A DNA stretch of 64,000 nt from CAWBRT01 sp963832785 (lineage in GTDB: Bacteria; Acidobacteriota; Terriglobia; Terriglobales; Acidobacteriaceae): positions 806,001 through 870,000 of the forward strand of contig CAWHVF010000005.1 in NCBI GenBank assembly GCA_963832785.1, in the 5' to 3' direction. The notes under the pieces were generated by a model. The model had not been told where the DNA came from. It ran no database searches and saw only the letters and a program-made list of their open reading frames with translations. Below, piece after piece: positions 1 through 8,832 of the stretch (positions are counted from its first letter, which is position 1; every line of letters starts with the position of its first letter). The position numbers were made by a program, and so were the translations under genes.

Positions 1-640
1 GCTGCAATCCAAGCTGCTGCAGCTTCTGCAGGACGGGCAGTTCAACCGCATTGGCGGCAGCACGGAAAAGAAAGCCGACGTGCGCGTGGTTTGCGCCACC
101 AACCGGCAGTTGCAGCACGAAGTAGCCGCCGCGCGTTTTCGCCAGGACCTTTATTACCGCATAAGCGGGCTGGTGCTGCGGCTGCTGCCGCTGCGCGAGC
201 GCGTGGCCGACATTGCCGGGCTGGCCGAATACCTGATCGCCCTGCACAGCGCCAAATACAAGCGCAGCGTGCCCATGTTGTCCCCATCCACCCTGCTGCT
301 GATGAAGACCCATTCCTGGCCGGGCAACGTCCGGGAACTGGAAAACCTGATGAAGCGGTACGTGGTCCTGGGCACGGAAGAAGTCATTGCCAAGGAGCTG
401 AACGGCCGCGCCCGAACCAATATCGACCTGGAGGTGCCGCCGGAAAGCTCGATTGCGCTCAGCCAGATCACGCGCGAGGCGGTCAAGGACCTGGAAAGCC
501 GGCTGATCATGAACACGCTGCAGGCAAACCAATGGAACCGCAAACGGGCGGCGCGCGCCCTGCATATCAGTTACAGGTCGCTGCTGTACAAGCTGAAAAA
601 AGCCGGCGTCGACCGCCGGCACGACTTCAAGCCTCAATAG
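1..640 (+). CDS. prsR: Sigma-54-dependent activator, C-terminal part (PrsR-like, truncated by window edge)
   Basis: The open frame runs in from before base 1; codons start at base 2. What is visible is the second half of an AAA+ enhancer-binding protein: the LLQLLQDGQFNRIGG segment, the sensor-type VRVVCATNR segment, the WPGNVRELENL motif near base 320-350, and a C-terminal Fis-type helix-turn-helix (WNRKRAARALHISYRS). Such proteins bind upstream sites and open sigma-54 promoters by ATP hydrolysis. In exosortase A loci the activator in this position is PrsR, paired with the kinase PrsK; the kinase and receiver would lie left of the window. It is 17 bases upstream of the export gene. The subfamily is inferred from context. 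A paralogous full-length activator lies at 46881-48305. Confidence 0.85.
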   Translation, partial: LQSKLLQLLQDGQFNRIGGSTEKKADVRVVCATNRQLQHEVAAARFRQDLYYRISGLVLRLLPLRERVADIAGLAEYLIALHSAKYKRSVPMLSPSTLLLMKTHSWPGNVRELENLMKRYVVLGTEEVIAKELNGRARTNIDLEVPPESSIALSQITREAVKDLESRLIMNTLQANQWNRKRAARALHISYRSLLYKLKKAGVDRRHDFKPQ

Positions 641-657
641 CGGCTGACGGAGGAGGA

Positions 658-1281
658 ATGAAAAAGAGTTGCGCAATTCTGGTCCTGGTGCTGCTGGTGG
701 CGACCGCCGCCCTGGCAAAGAAGGGGGATAAATCTGCCGCGGCGGCCAACCCGGTCAACGTGGAGGCCAAGGCCAACCCGGTCAACGCGGAAGCCAACCC
801 CAACTACGTGATCGGGGAAAGCGACGTGCTCGCCATCAACGTCTGGCACGAGCAGGAGGTGTCGCGCGTCCTTCCCGTCCGTGCCGATGGCAAGATTTCG
901 CTTCCGCTCATTGGCGAGGTGACCGCCAGCGGGCTGACGCCGACGCAGTTGCAGCAGGCCATCACGGAAAAGCTGCGCACACTGATGGCCAACCCCGAGG
1001 TGACCATCATCGTGCAGGACGCGCGCAGTCAGTACTTCACCGTGGTGGGTGAAGTTTACCGGCCGGGATCATATCCGCTGGCCATGCGGCTGACCACGCT
1101 CGACGCCATCGCCCTGTCCGGCGGCCTGAGGGACTTTGCCAAGTCGAAAAAGATCTATGTGTTGCGTCCGCGACAGGACGGCTCCACCGAGAAGCTGCCC
1201 TTCAATTACAAGCGGGCACTTAGCGGAGATTCGAACGAGAACATCATGCTATTACCCCGGGACACTATTGTCGTCCCATAA
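658..1281 (+). CDS. Polysaccharide export protein (Wza/SLBB type, exosortase-system associated)
   Basis: 207 residues. An N-terminal hydrophobic signal peptide of about 20 residues ends at ALA, without a lipobox cysteine. It is followed by an imperfect NPVN-x-EA duplication (residues about 24-45), then a polysaccharide export domain (YVIGESDVLAINVW, GKISLPLIGEV) and an SLBB-like domain (YFTVVGEVYRPGSYPL). Family members form the periplasmic or outer-membrane part of the exopolysaccharide exit channel. The start at 658 is chosen because an AGGAGG-type ribosome site sits directly upstream and the signal peptide begins there. The stop abuts the next start, so translation is probably coupled. The small size, without a long C-terminal helix, fits the PEP-CTERM-associated export family. 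Confidence 0.9.
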   Translation: MKKSCAILVLVLLVATAALAKKGDKSAAAANPVNVEAKANPVNAEANPNYVIGESDVLAINVWHEQEVSRVLPVRADGKISLPLIGEVTASGLTPTQLQQAITEKLRTLMANPEVTIIVQDARSQYFTVVGEVYRPGSYPLAMRLTTLDAIALSGGLRDFAKSKKIYVLRPRQDGSTEKLPFNYKRALSGDSNENIMLLPRDTIVVP

Positions 1282-2670
1282 ATGGAGACGAAGTTGAGGG
1301 CACCACTGACAATTATCGGCACCTGCCTGCTGTTGTGCTTCTCCGCCCTGCTGGCGACCGCAGCGGAAGAACCCCAAGCCGCGATATCGCCGCTGGATAA
1401 CGCTCCGCAGCACCTCTCCGGGGTGGGACCGAGCCTGGCGACGGGAAGCGACCCCGACTACCGCAACGTCGTTGCCGGCGGGGTCTCGGGAGGAGCCTCC
1501 TACGACACCAAGGGATACGCTACCGGAACCTCTGGCGGCACCACCTTGACGACGACATCGGACATACGCTATTTCCTGCAGCCCAGCGTCGCGGTGCGGC
1601 AGACGCTGCAAACGGCGATTTACACCATCAGCTACACGCCCGGAATCAGCGGCAGCCAGCACGGCAGCGACAACACCGAGTTTACGCAGAACGCCGCCGG
1701 CGACATCCTCTGGGCGCCGACGCAGCGCTGGACCCTCCATGCCCGCCAGGACTACAGCGTAACCACCAATCCTTTCGAGACGGTCGGGCGTGTTGCCCTG
1801 CTTCCCGAACTGGGCGGACTTTTCGGCCCTATTTACAACGGCGTGTTTCCCACCGTCAAGCGCACCACACTGGTCTCCAACGGAGACGTCAGCTACAAGC
1901 TTTCGGCCCGCTCCGCCATCGGCGTGACCGCCGGATACCAGACCTACGATTTCGGCCAGGCTTATGTGATCATTGGCCCGACTCCCGTCCTGTACAACGC
2001 GCAGCAATTCAACGGCTCGGTATTCTTCTCTGAGCAGATTACGCGCCACCAGGCGATCGGGGTGCAAGCCACTTACTCCGACCAATATGTACACGCCATT
2101 GAATCGCGCACCCAGGTGCCGTCCGTACTGGTGTTTGACGAGATCGTGCTGCGGCCGAAGTCGGTGCTGACCGTCTTTGGCGGGCCCTCTTACCCGCGCA
2201 GCAGCGGTCTTTTCCCCATCGGGACAACGCCGCTGGGGCCGCTTATGGTGTCACTTAAGAAGGAGGGGTGGGAGCCGCTGGTGGGGGCCGTTTATTCATG
2301 GAATGGTCACCGCAATGCGGTGAATGCGCAGTATCTGCGCCAGGTGACGAACCCCGGCGGCCTGCTGTCGACGGTGTTGTCCAATTACGGCACCGCTTCG
2401 TTCCGCTCGCACTTGGTCCGACGCTGGACCGGCTCGGTGCGCATAGATATCGATGACGAACAACTTTGGACGGCCGGCCCCACCAACTACTCGTTCCGCA
2501 CCATAGCCATGGGCGGAGGACTGACCTACGACATAACCCGCCACTTCTGGGCGCGACTGGACGCGGCTTACGTGAAACAGGTCACGCACAATCTGTATTA
2601 CGCACCGGGAGATCACGCCCTGGTTCAACTAACGATTGACTATCACTTCCTGAAAGGTATTGGGAGGTAA
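1282..2670 (+). CDS. Exosortase-system outer-membrane beta-barrel protein
   Basis: 462 residues with an N-terminal signal peptide (hydrophobic stretch ending near ATAA, residue about 28). The rest has the alternating pattern of beta strands with many Tyr, Thr and aromatic positions, and ends in a strand-like YHFLKG segment, as outer-membrane barrels do. Position between the export protein and the chain-length protein is that of the 'PEP-CTERM system associated' outer-membrane protein found in exosortase A loci. Its molecular role there is unproven; a polymer exit or secretion barrel is plausible. The start codon directly follows the upstream TAA. Function is inferred from context and fold pattern, not from a motif. 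Confidence 0.75.
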   Translation: METKLRAPLTIIGTCLLLCFSALLATAAEEPQAAISPLDNAPQHLSGVGPSLATGSDPDYRNVVAGGVSGGASYDTKGYATGTSGGTTLTTTSDIRYFLQPSVAVRQTLQTAIYTISYTPGISGSQHGSDNTEFTQNAAGDILWAPTQRWTLHARQDYSVTTNPFETVGRVALLPELGGLFGPIYNGVFPTVKRTTLVSNGDVSYKLSARSAIGVTAGYQTYDFGQAYVIIGPTPVLYNAQQFNGSVFFSEQITRHQAIGVQATYSDQYVHAIESRTQVPSVLVFDEIVLRPKSVLTVFGGPSYPRSSGLFPIGTTPLGPLMVSLKKEGWEPLVGAVYSWNGHRNAVNAQYLRQVTNPGGLLSTVLSNYGTASFRSHLVRRWTGSVRIDIDDEQLWTAGPTNYSFRTIAMGGGLTYDITRHFWARLDAAYVKQVTHNLYYAPGDHALVQLTIDYHFLKGIGR

Positions 2671-2672
2671 CA

Positions 2673-4247
2673 ATGTTTGAGGAGAGCTCACAGCCAGCGT
2701 TGAATATTTCCGAATACTGGCAAATCTTGTGCCGCCGGCGCTGGTGGCTGATCGGGTTGTTCTTCGGTTGTTGGGTCCTCTCCTGGGGAATCGGCCGGCT
2801 GCTGCCATCCGTGTACCGCTCCGAGACGCTGATTCTGGTCGAACCGCAGAAGGTTCCCGAGCAGTACGTCATGGCCAACGTCAACGTCGACCTGCAGGAA
2901 CGGCTGCAAAGCATGACGCAGCAGATCCTGAGCCGCACCCGGCTGGAACGGATCATCAACGCCAACCATCTTTACGAAAACCAGCGGCAGCGCCTGGGGC
3001 CCGACGGCCTGGTCGAGCTGATGCGCAAGGACATCCAGATACAGCTAGTAGAAGCTCCCGGCAAGCGGCAACTGACGGCGTTTCGCATCAGCTACTCCGC
3101 CCCCAGCGCCACCCTGGCGCAGAAGGTGGCCACGCATCTGACCTCCCTGTTCATCGACGAGGAGATCCAGGAGCAGTCGCAGCTTTCGGAAAGCACCACC
3201 GAGTTTCTCTCCAGCGAGTTGAACAGCGCGCGCGAGAACCTGGCCCAGCAGGAGTCCCGGATCAAGGACTTCAAGGCCCACTACCTGGGCGAGCTTCCCA
3301 GCCAGATACAGGGCAACGTGCACATGCTTTCGGTGTTGCAGGACCGTTACCGCAACGTCGGGCAGAGGCTCAACCAGGCGGAGCAGCAGAAGCTTTACCT
3401 TGAGTCGCTTCTTAACCAGTACCGCTCGGTGCGCATCGGCGGCGACCAGATCATGATGACCATGCCGGCCCTGGAAAAGGAGCTGGCCAAGCTGAGGGCC
3501 GACCTGACCGACGCGGAAACCCGCTATACCGACAAGCATCCCGACGTGATTCAACTGAAGAGCCGCATCACCGAGATCGAGCGGGTCAAGAAAGACATCC
3601 AGGCCGACCTGGATAAATCCGGCGCCACCACCAAGCCTCCGGTAAGCCCGTCGGAGATGCAGGCCGTCTCCCCCATGCTGCAGTTGGAGGGGCAGGTGAA
3701 GGCCAACCAGCAGGAGGTCGAGAGCTCGCGCCACGAAATAGCGTCGCTTGACGCCCAGATCTCCACTCTGCAGGTCCGCTTGAATCAGGCGCCGATCCGC
3801 GAGCAGCAGCTCGCCGATCTCACCCGCGATTACGATCAATCCAAGGCCAATTACGATTCCCTGCTGAAGAAGCAGATGCAATCGCAGTTGGCCACCAATC
3901 TGGAAAAGCGGCAGCAAGGCAAAGGGTTCCGCATTCTCGATCCGCCCAGCCTGCCGCTGAAACCCTATTCGCCGGACCGGCTGAGAATCAGCGTGCTCGG
4001 CCTGATCGCCGGTCTTGTACTAGCCGTTGGCATCACCTTCCTGGTCGAATTCGTCGACGACCGCATTCGCTCGGAAGACGAAGTCAGCCGCATGGTTAAT
4101 GTTCGGGTCCTGGCCGGCATTCCGCACCTGGTAACGCCTTCTGAGGAGCACGCGCACCGCCGGCGGCGCATCCTCGAGTGGTGTGGCGCCACGTTCATGA
4201 CGGTGATCATGGCCGGCGCAAATCTCTATACGTTTTACAGGGGGTAG
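2673..4247 (+). CDS. Wzz/EpsF-like polysaccharide chain-length determinant
   Basis: 524 residues. There is a transmembrane helix near residues 26-46, a Wzz-type periplasmic beginning (YRSETLILVEPQKVP), a long coiled-coil middle (about 150-420, rich in Gln, Glu and Leu), and a PxxP-like segment with a second helix near the C-terminus (PPSLPLKPYSPDRLR followed by a hydrophobic stretch). A third hydrophobic segment lies at the extreme C-terminus. Proteins of this class sit in the inner membrane and set polymer length with the tyrosine kinase encoded two genes downstream. The kinase domain is separate here, as usual in exosortase A loci. It starts two bases after the previous stop. Confidence 0.9.
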   Translation: MFEESSQPALNISEYWQILCRRRWWLIGLFFGCWVLSWGIGRLLPSVYRSETLILVEPQKVPEQYVMANVNVDLQERLQSMTQQILSRTRLERIINANHLYENQRQRLGPDGLVELMRKDIQIQLVEAPGKRQLTAFRISYSAPSATLAQKVATHLTSLFIDEEIQEQSQLSESTTEFLSSELNSARENLAQQESRIKDFKAHYLGELPSQIQGNVHMLSVLQDRYRNVGQRLNQAEQQKLYLESLLNQYRSVRIGGDQIMMTMPALEKELAKLRADLTDAETRYTDKHPDVIQLKSRITEIERVKKDIQADLDKSGATTKPPVSPSEMQAVSPMLQLEGQVKANQQEVESSRHEIASLDAQISTLQVRLNQAPIREQQLADLTRDYDQSKANYDSLLKKQMQSQLATNLEKRQQGKGFRILDPPSLPLKPYSPDRLRISVLGLIAGLVLAVGITFLVEFVDDRIRSEDEVSRMVNVRVLAGIPHLVTPSEEHAHRRRRILEWCGATFMTVIMAGANLYTFYRG

Positions 4248-4250
4248 CCG

Positions 4251-5234
4251 ATGTACGGCAGATTCTATGGCCTAACGCAGAATCCTTTTGGCGTCGGCCC
4301 AGACCCGAAGTTTTATCACGGCACGGCCAAGCACAACGAGGCGCTGGCTAACCTGACCTACGGCATTCGCGGGCGTAAGGGCTTCGTCGTGCTCACCGGC
4401 GAGGTGGGCACCGGCAAGACCCTGCTGCTGCGCTGCCTGCTGGAAGCCTTGCGGCGCTCCAAGGTTACCCATGCCTTCATCTTCAATCCGCTGCTTTCCT
4501 GCGACGACCTGCTGCGTCAGGTGGTGATCGACTTCAAGATACCGGACCCCAAAACGAGGCGCGCCGACCTGTTGTCGCAGCTCAACGATTTCCTGATCGA
4601 GGTCTATCGCCGGGGCTCAACCGCCGCGCTGCTGGTCGATGAGGCGCACCTGCTGACCGCCGAGCTGCTGGAGGAGATCCGCCTGCTGACCAACATCGAA
4701 ACCTCGCAGCACAAGCTGCTGCAGATTTTGCTGGTCGGCCAGCCGGAGCTGGATGACCTTCTCGATTCGCCCTACCTGCGCCAGTTGAAGCAGCGCGTTG
4801 CCTTGCGCTGCAAGCTGGAGCCGCTAAACGAGCCCGAGATTCATGGCTACATCGACAAGCGGCTTTCCCTGGCCGGCGCTTCTGGAAGGATGCTGGAGAT
4901 TTTCCCGCCGGAGACCCTGGAACTCATCGTTCACCATTCTCGCGGCATCCCCCGGCTGATAAACAACATCTGCGACGCCGCCCTGGTGAACGGCTTCGCC
5001 CGGCAGGAAAAATGGATCAAGCCCTCCGTCATTGAAGAGGTCGCCGCCGATCTGCGTCTGGACGTGGTCCAGGCGCCAAGCAATGGAAATGGCAATGGCA
5101 CATCGCACGAGCAGTACGAGACCGCCAACCGCAAAATGATCGTGGATGCGCTGCTGAAGATAGCAAAGATATTGGAACCCGGCTCCGACGCCAAAGGCAA
5201 AGAGCAGGAGCATACAGGAGTTGCCGCCGTATGA
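4251..5234 (+). CDS. AAA/ExeA-type ATPase of the exosortase-linked exopolysaccharide locus
   Basis: 327 residues. The N-terminus MYGRFYGLTQNPF is typical of ExeA-like ATPases. Walker A is at residues 50-57 (GEVGTGKT) and Walker B at about 125-131 (ALLVDEAH), followed by an NIET/LVGQPEL sensor region and an RLINNICD segment. The last 60 residues are low-complexity (Asn/Gly) and then helical. Family members couple ATP hydrolysis to export complex assembly; the exact partner is unknown. It lies three bases after the chain-length gene, and its stop overlaps the start of the next gene (ATGA at 5231-5234). Confidence 0.88.
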   Translation: MYGRFYGLTQNPFGVGPDPKFYHGTAKHNEALANLTYGIRGRKGFVVLTGEVGTGKTLLLRCLLEALRRSKVTHAFIFNPLLSCDDLLRQVVIDFKIPDPKTRRADLLSQLNDFLIEVYRRGSTAALLVDEAHLLTAELLEEIRLLTNIETSQHKLLQILLVGQPELDDLLDSPYLRQLKQRVALRCKLEPLNEPEIHGYIDKRLSLAGASGRMLEIFPPETLELIVHHSRGIPRLINNICDAALVNGFARQEKWIKPSVIEEVAADLRLDVVQAPSNGNGNGTSHEQYETANRKMIVDALLKIAKILEPGSDAKGKEQEHTGVAAV

Positions 5235-6226
5235 GCCGAATTTTCGAAGCCTTGCGACAAACCGAATTGGAACGTGAAGTCCTGCGGCAAAACATTACCG
5301 GGCGGGAAACGATGGTTGAAACCATCCCGCTGCGGGAGGTGCCGACGGAGTTCGAGCCAGAGCCACCACCGCGGTCGCGGTCCGACTTCGACCGCGACAC
5401 TGTCGCCGCCGAACGGGAGCCGGAGCCCGCAGTCAAACCCTCTCCGATCTCCTGGATAACAATCGACGCGCCCCGCTCCAGCCCTTATCTGGACGGGCTG
5501 CCGACCGCCGATTTCGGCACCGACGACGGCGATCGCCTGGTGGCCATCAACGACGAGCGCGGGCTGGGCGCCGAGAAGTTCCGCGTCCTGGCTTCGCGAC
5601 TGATCAACCTGCGGCAAAAGGCGAACCTGAAAATTCTGCAGGTGACCAGCAGCGTGGTCCACGAAGGCAAGACGCTCATCTCCGTCAACCTCGCGCTTAC
5701 CCTGGAGAAGCGGCTTTCCTCCAGCGTGCTTCTGGTGGAGGGAGATTTGCGCCGGCTGGGAGTGTGCAGTCTGCTCGGACTTTCCAAGCGCTCCGGAATC
5801 GGCGAATGGTGGAGCCAGGAGCAGGCCGCGCTGCGCAACTTCATCTTTCGCATGGGCGCGACCAACCTCTATGTGCTCCCCGGCGGAAACGTCCAGCAGC
5901 CGGCTTCCATCCTGCAGTCCGGACGCATGGCCGAGGGCATGGCCGAGTTGACCAAGCACTTCGACTGGGTGGTGATCGACACCCCGCCGCTGCTGCCCAT
6001 GGCCGATTCCAACCAGTGGGCCCGTCTGGCCGACGGAACCTTGCTGGTGGTGCGCAAAGCGGTTGCTTCCCGCAAGGCGCTCAAGCAGGCACTGGAAACT
6101 ATGGACAGTCCCAAGCTGATCGGGGTCGTGCTAAACGATGCGACCGACCTCGAACAGCTTAATTCTTACAGCGGGTACTACAAATCCAAGAAGAACTCGA
6201 AGGGCAGGCTGTCAGAAGAAGAATAG
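5231..6226 (+). CDS. Tyrosine-kinase-like (BY-kinase/CpsD family) protein
   Basis: 331 residues. Residues about 1-90 are a poorly conserved, charged N-terminal region (MSRIFEALRQTE). A ParA/CpsD-type nucleotide domain follows, with a P-loop-like VVHEGKT, the Walker A'-like segment VLLVEGDLRR, and the Walker B-like segment VVIDTPPLL. The C-terminus has a short Tyr-rich run (YSGYY), the usual autophosphorylation site of these kinases. The P-loop lacks the first Gly of GxxxxGK and has His in place of the Gly usual before EGK, so activity is uncertain. It should work with the chain-length protein at 2673-4247. It overlaps the upstream gene by four bases. Confidence 0.85.
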   Translation: MSRIFEALRQTELEREVLRQNITGRETMVETIPLREVPTEFEPEPPPRSRSDFDRDTVAAEREPEPAVKPSPISWITIDAPRSSPYLDGLPTADFGTDDGDRLVAINDERGLGAEKFRVLASRLINLRQKANLKILQVTSSVVHEGKTLISVNLALTLEKRLSSSVLLVEGDLRRLGVCSLLGLSKRSGIGEWWSQEQAALRNFIFRMGATNLYVLPGGNVQQPASILQSGRMAEGMAELTKHFDWVVIDTPPLLPMADSNQWARLADGTLLVVRKAVASRKALKQALETMDSPKLIGVVLNDATDLEQLNSYSGYYKSKKNSKGRLSEEE

Positions 6227-6235
6227 AGGGGACTC

Positions 6236-7657
6236 GTGGTCCGCTTTCTCAATGCCTATTTTCCGGTGCGCACGGTACTGCTGTGCGCGTCGGAAGCGCT
6301 GCTGACCGCACTGGCGTTCATGCTGGCCATCATGGCCATCCTGGGACCGCTGGACGGCGAAGTGTTCATCGGCTATGAACAGGGCGGCGCGCGGATCGCG
6401 CTGGTAGTCGGAATCTTCACCCTGTGCATGTACTACTTCGATCTGTACGACCCCAGCGTACTGCACAGCCAGCGGGAAGTCTTCACCAGGCTGATCCAGG
6501 TCTTCGGCGCGGTCTGCGTCATCGTGGCGCTCGTCTACGGCAGTTTCCCCACCATGCGCCTGGAACAATCGGTGCTGGGCCTGGGGATGTTGTGCGCGGC
6601 GGCGCTCACCGCCGTCTGGCGGCGCATTTTCGCCTTCCTCAATACATTGCCCGTCTTCCAGGAGCGCGTAGCCATACTCGGCGACGACGAGCTGGCGCAA
6701 ACGCTGCGCCAGGAGATCGCCAGCCGCCCCGAACTCGGCTTTCGCGTGGTGGCTCACCTGACCGAAGACTACTCGCGGGCCGTGGCGGCGCGGGCCGTGG
6801 CGGGCGGGACTGCGGTTGCCCGTACGCAGGCGGTCGCGGAATCTCCCATGGTTGCCGAGCTGGAGCGCATGACCCGGGTCCAGCGCGTGCAGAGAATTGT
6901 GGTCGCCATGCGGGAGCGGCGCGGACGGCTGCCGGTCGAGCCCCTTCTGGAACTGAAAAAGCGCGGCGTCATCATCCAGGAAGGAAACGAGCTCTACGAG
7001 CTGATTACCGGCAAGGTGTCGCTGGAAGCCTTGCGGCCGAGCATGCTGCTGTTCTCGCCGGGGTTCCAGCTTTCCCGCTCCACGCAGCTTTTGAAGCGCG
7101 CCTTCTCCTTGCTGATCTCTACCGTGGGGCTGGTGCTGATGTCGCCGGTGATGCTGCTGATCGCCATCGCCATCAAGCTGGACTCGCCGGGACCGGCGAT
7201 CTTCCGCCAGCGCCGTGTGGGAAAGCAAGGCAAGCTGTTCACACTCTACAAGTTTCGCTCCATGTACCAAGGCGCGGACAAGGGTCGGCCGGTGCGCCAG
7301 GATGATGACCGTTGCACCCGCGTAGGCCGCTGGATACGCGCCACTCGCCTGGACGAGCTGCCGCAACTGTGGAACATCCTGCTGGGCGACATGCACCTGG
7401 TGGGACCGCGCCCGTTCGTCCCCGAACAGGAAAATCCGCTGGCCGAGCAGATACCGTTTTATACGCTGCGCTGGAGCGTTTATCCGGGCGCGACCGGCTG
7501 GGCGCAGGTAAACCGCGGCTACTGCGAAACCCTGGCCGAAAACGCGGAAAAACTCGCCTACGACCTCTTCTACATCAAGAACTGCTCAATCGGGCTGGAC
7601 CTGCTGGTGGCCTTCAAGACGGCCAAGATCCTGCTGCTGGGCCGGGGTGCGCGATGA
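6236..7657 (+). CDS. Undecaprenyl-phosphate sugar phosphotransferase (priming transferase)
   Basis: 473 residues. Several N-terminal membrane helices come first, then a Rossmann-like central region (VAILGDDELAQ), then the bacterial sugar transferase domain: a membrane anchor near residue 285-300, SPGPAIFRQRRVG, LYKFRSM, RLDELPQLWN and LVGPRPF. This matches the EPS sugar transferase family that loads the first sugar-1-phosphate onto the lipid carrier at the inner membrane. The start is a GTG at 6236 with a GAGGGG ribosome site just upstream. Together with the preceding six genes it forms the conserved core of an exosortase A-type EPS cluster. Confidence 0.92.
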   Translation: MVRFLNAYFPVRTVLLCASEALLTALAFMLAIMAILGPLDGEVFIGYEQGGARIALVVGIFTLCMYYFDLYDPSVLHSQREVFTRLIQVFGAVCVIVALVYGSFPTMRLEQSVLGLGMLCAAALTAVWRRIFAFLNTLPVFQERVAILGDDELAQTLRQEIASRPELGFRVVAHLTEDYSRAVAARAVAGGTAVARTQAVAESPMVAELERMTRVQRVQRIVVAMRERRGRLPVEPLLELKKRGVIIQEGNELYELITGKVSLEALRPSMLLFSPGFQLSRSTQLLKRAFSLLISTVGLVLMSPVMLLIAIAIKLDSPGPAIFRQRRVGKQGKLFTLYKFRSMYQGADKGRPVRQDDDRCTRVGRWIRATRLDELPQLWNILLGDMHLVGPRPFVPEQENPLAEQIPFYTLRWSVYPGATGWAQVNRGYCETLAENAEKLAYDLFYIKNCSIGLDLLVAFKTAKILLLGRGAR

Positions 7658-8832
7658 TTCCCGTGGCCGCCTTCGTATTCTGGGCGGCACTGCTGGCCAT
7701 CGTGTACACCTACTTCGGCTACCCGCTGCTGCTGTTTTTCTGCTACGGAGCCTCGCAGGTGTCGCGTGATTTGCGCTACCTGATGGACCGCACCGACCGC
7801 CGCCGCGGCGAGCGCCCTGAAGAGCAGCTTCCCGCTGTCAGCATGCTCCTGGCGGCCCACGACGAAGAAGAACGCCTGGTGGAGAAGCTGCGCAACCTCG
7901 CCGAACTCGATTACCCGGCCGCCAAGCTGCAGGTCATCATTGTCTCCGACGGGTCGACCGACGGGACAAACGATATCCTGCGCAACCGCGCCGACCAGAA
8001 CATCGAAGTCGTTTTCAAACCGCAGCGCCAGGGCAAGGCCGCGGCGCTGAATACCGCTTTCGAGCATGCCCGCCACGACATCCTGGTGCTCTCCGACGCC
8101 AGCACCATGTTCGCCACCGACTCGCTGCGCAAGCTGGTGCGTCATTTCGCCGAGCCTTCCATAGGCGTGGTCTGCGGCTCGCTGTTTTTCGACGCCGGAC
8201 CCGAGTCGCGCCAGACTGAAGGCGTTTACTGGAAGTACGAGACCGCGCTGCGCATGATGGAGGCCCGCCTGGGCGCCACGCTCACTCCCAGTGGCGCCAT
8301 TTATGCCGTGCGCCGCGAGGCTTACGTTCCTCCCGGGCACGACGCCCTGGTCGACGACATCATCACCTCCATGCACGCCCGCCGCTTCGGCTACCAGGTG
8401 CACTACGATCCGGAAGCCAAGGCGGTCGACTATCCGGCCTCGACCATCAGCGGCGAGTTCCGGCGCCGGGTGCGGATCGCCACCGGAAGCTTTCGCGCTC
8501 TGCCCTCGCTGCTGCGCGTGCCTCTGCGCGGTTTTACCGCCCTGGCTTTCCTTTCGCACAAGTTGCTGCGCTGGTTCGTACCCTGCCTGCTGATTCTCGC
8601 CCTGGCCAGCAATTTTTGGCTGCTCGGAATCCCGTTTTATCGCTTTACGCTGCTGCTCCAGGCGGCGGTTTACCTGTGGGCGGCGGTGGGTTTCCTCTTC
8701 CGCAAGCGGCTGCGGCAGGTGCGTTATGCCTTGATCGGCTACTTCCTGGTATCGATGAACCTGGCGTTTCTGGTCGGGCTGCTCCAGTGCCTGGCGGGCC
8801 GTAAGGAGAACGCATGGCAGCGCGTGCACTAG
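7654..8832 (+). CDS. Membrane glycosyltransferase family 2
   Basis: 392 residues. An N-terminal helix (about 5-28) is followed by a GT2 domain with DGSTDGT, the DxD-like SDAS, a later VDDI and an RRRVR segment, and then three or four C-terminal membrane helices. This layout resembles processive or poly-N-acetylglucosamine-type synthases, although the usual QxxRW is not seen, so single-sugar transfer remains possible. ATG at 7654 overlaps the previous TGA by four bases, which is why this start is preferred over longer frames. The downstream gene is a deacetylase, consistent with a polymer containing N-acetylated sugars (inference). Confidence 0.85.
   Translation: MIPVAAFVFWAALLAIVYTYFGYPLLLFFCYGASQVSRDLRYLMDRTDRRRGERPEEQLPAVSMLLAAHDEEERLVEKLRNLAELDYPAAKLQVIIVSDGSTDGTNDILRNRADQNIEVVFKPQRQGKAAALNTAFEHARHDILVLSDASTMFATDSLRKLVRHFAEPSIGVVCGSLFFDAGPESRQTEGVYWKYETALRMMEARLGATLTPSGAIYAVRREAYVPPGHDALVDDIITSMHARRFGYQVHYDPEAKAVDYPASTISGEFRRRVRIATGSFRALPSLLRVPLRGFTALAFLSHKLLRWFVPCLLILALASNFWLLGIPFYRFTLLLQAAVYLWAAVGFLFRKRLRQVRYALIGYFLVSMNLAFLVGLLQCLAGRKENAWQRVH

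Noticed and set aside
91..600. Long overlapping frames within the activator and other GC-rich genes
   Set aside because: They are out-of-frame shadows that lack ribosome sites and family motifs; high GC reduces stop codons.
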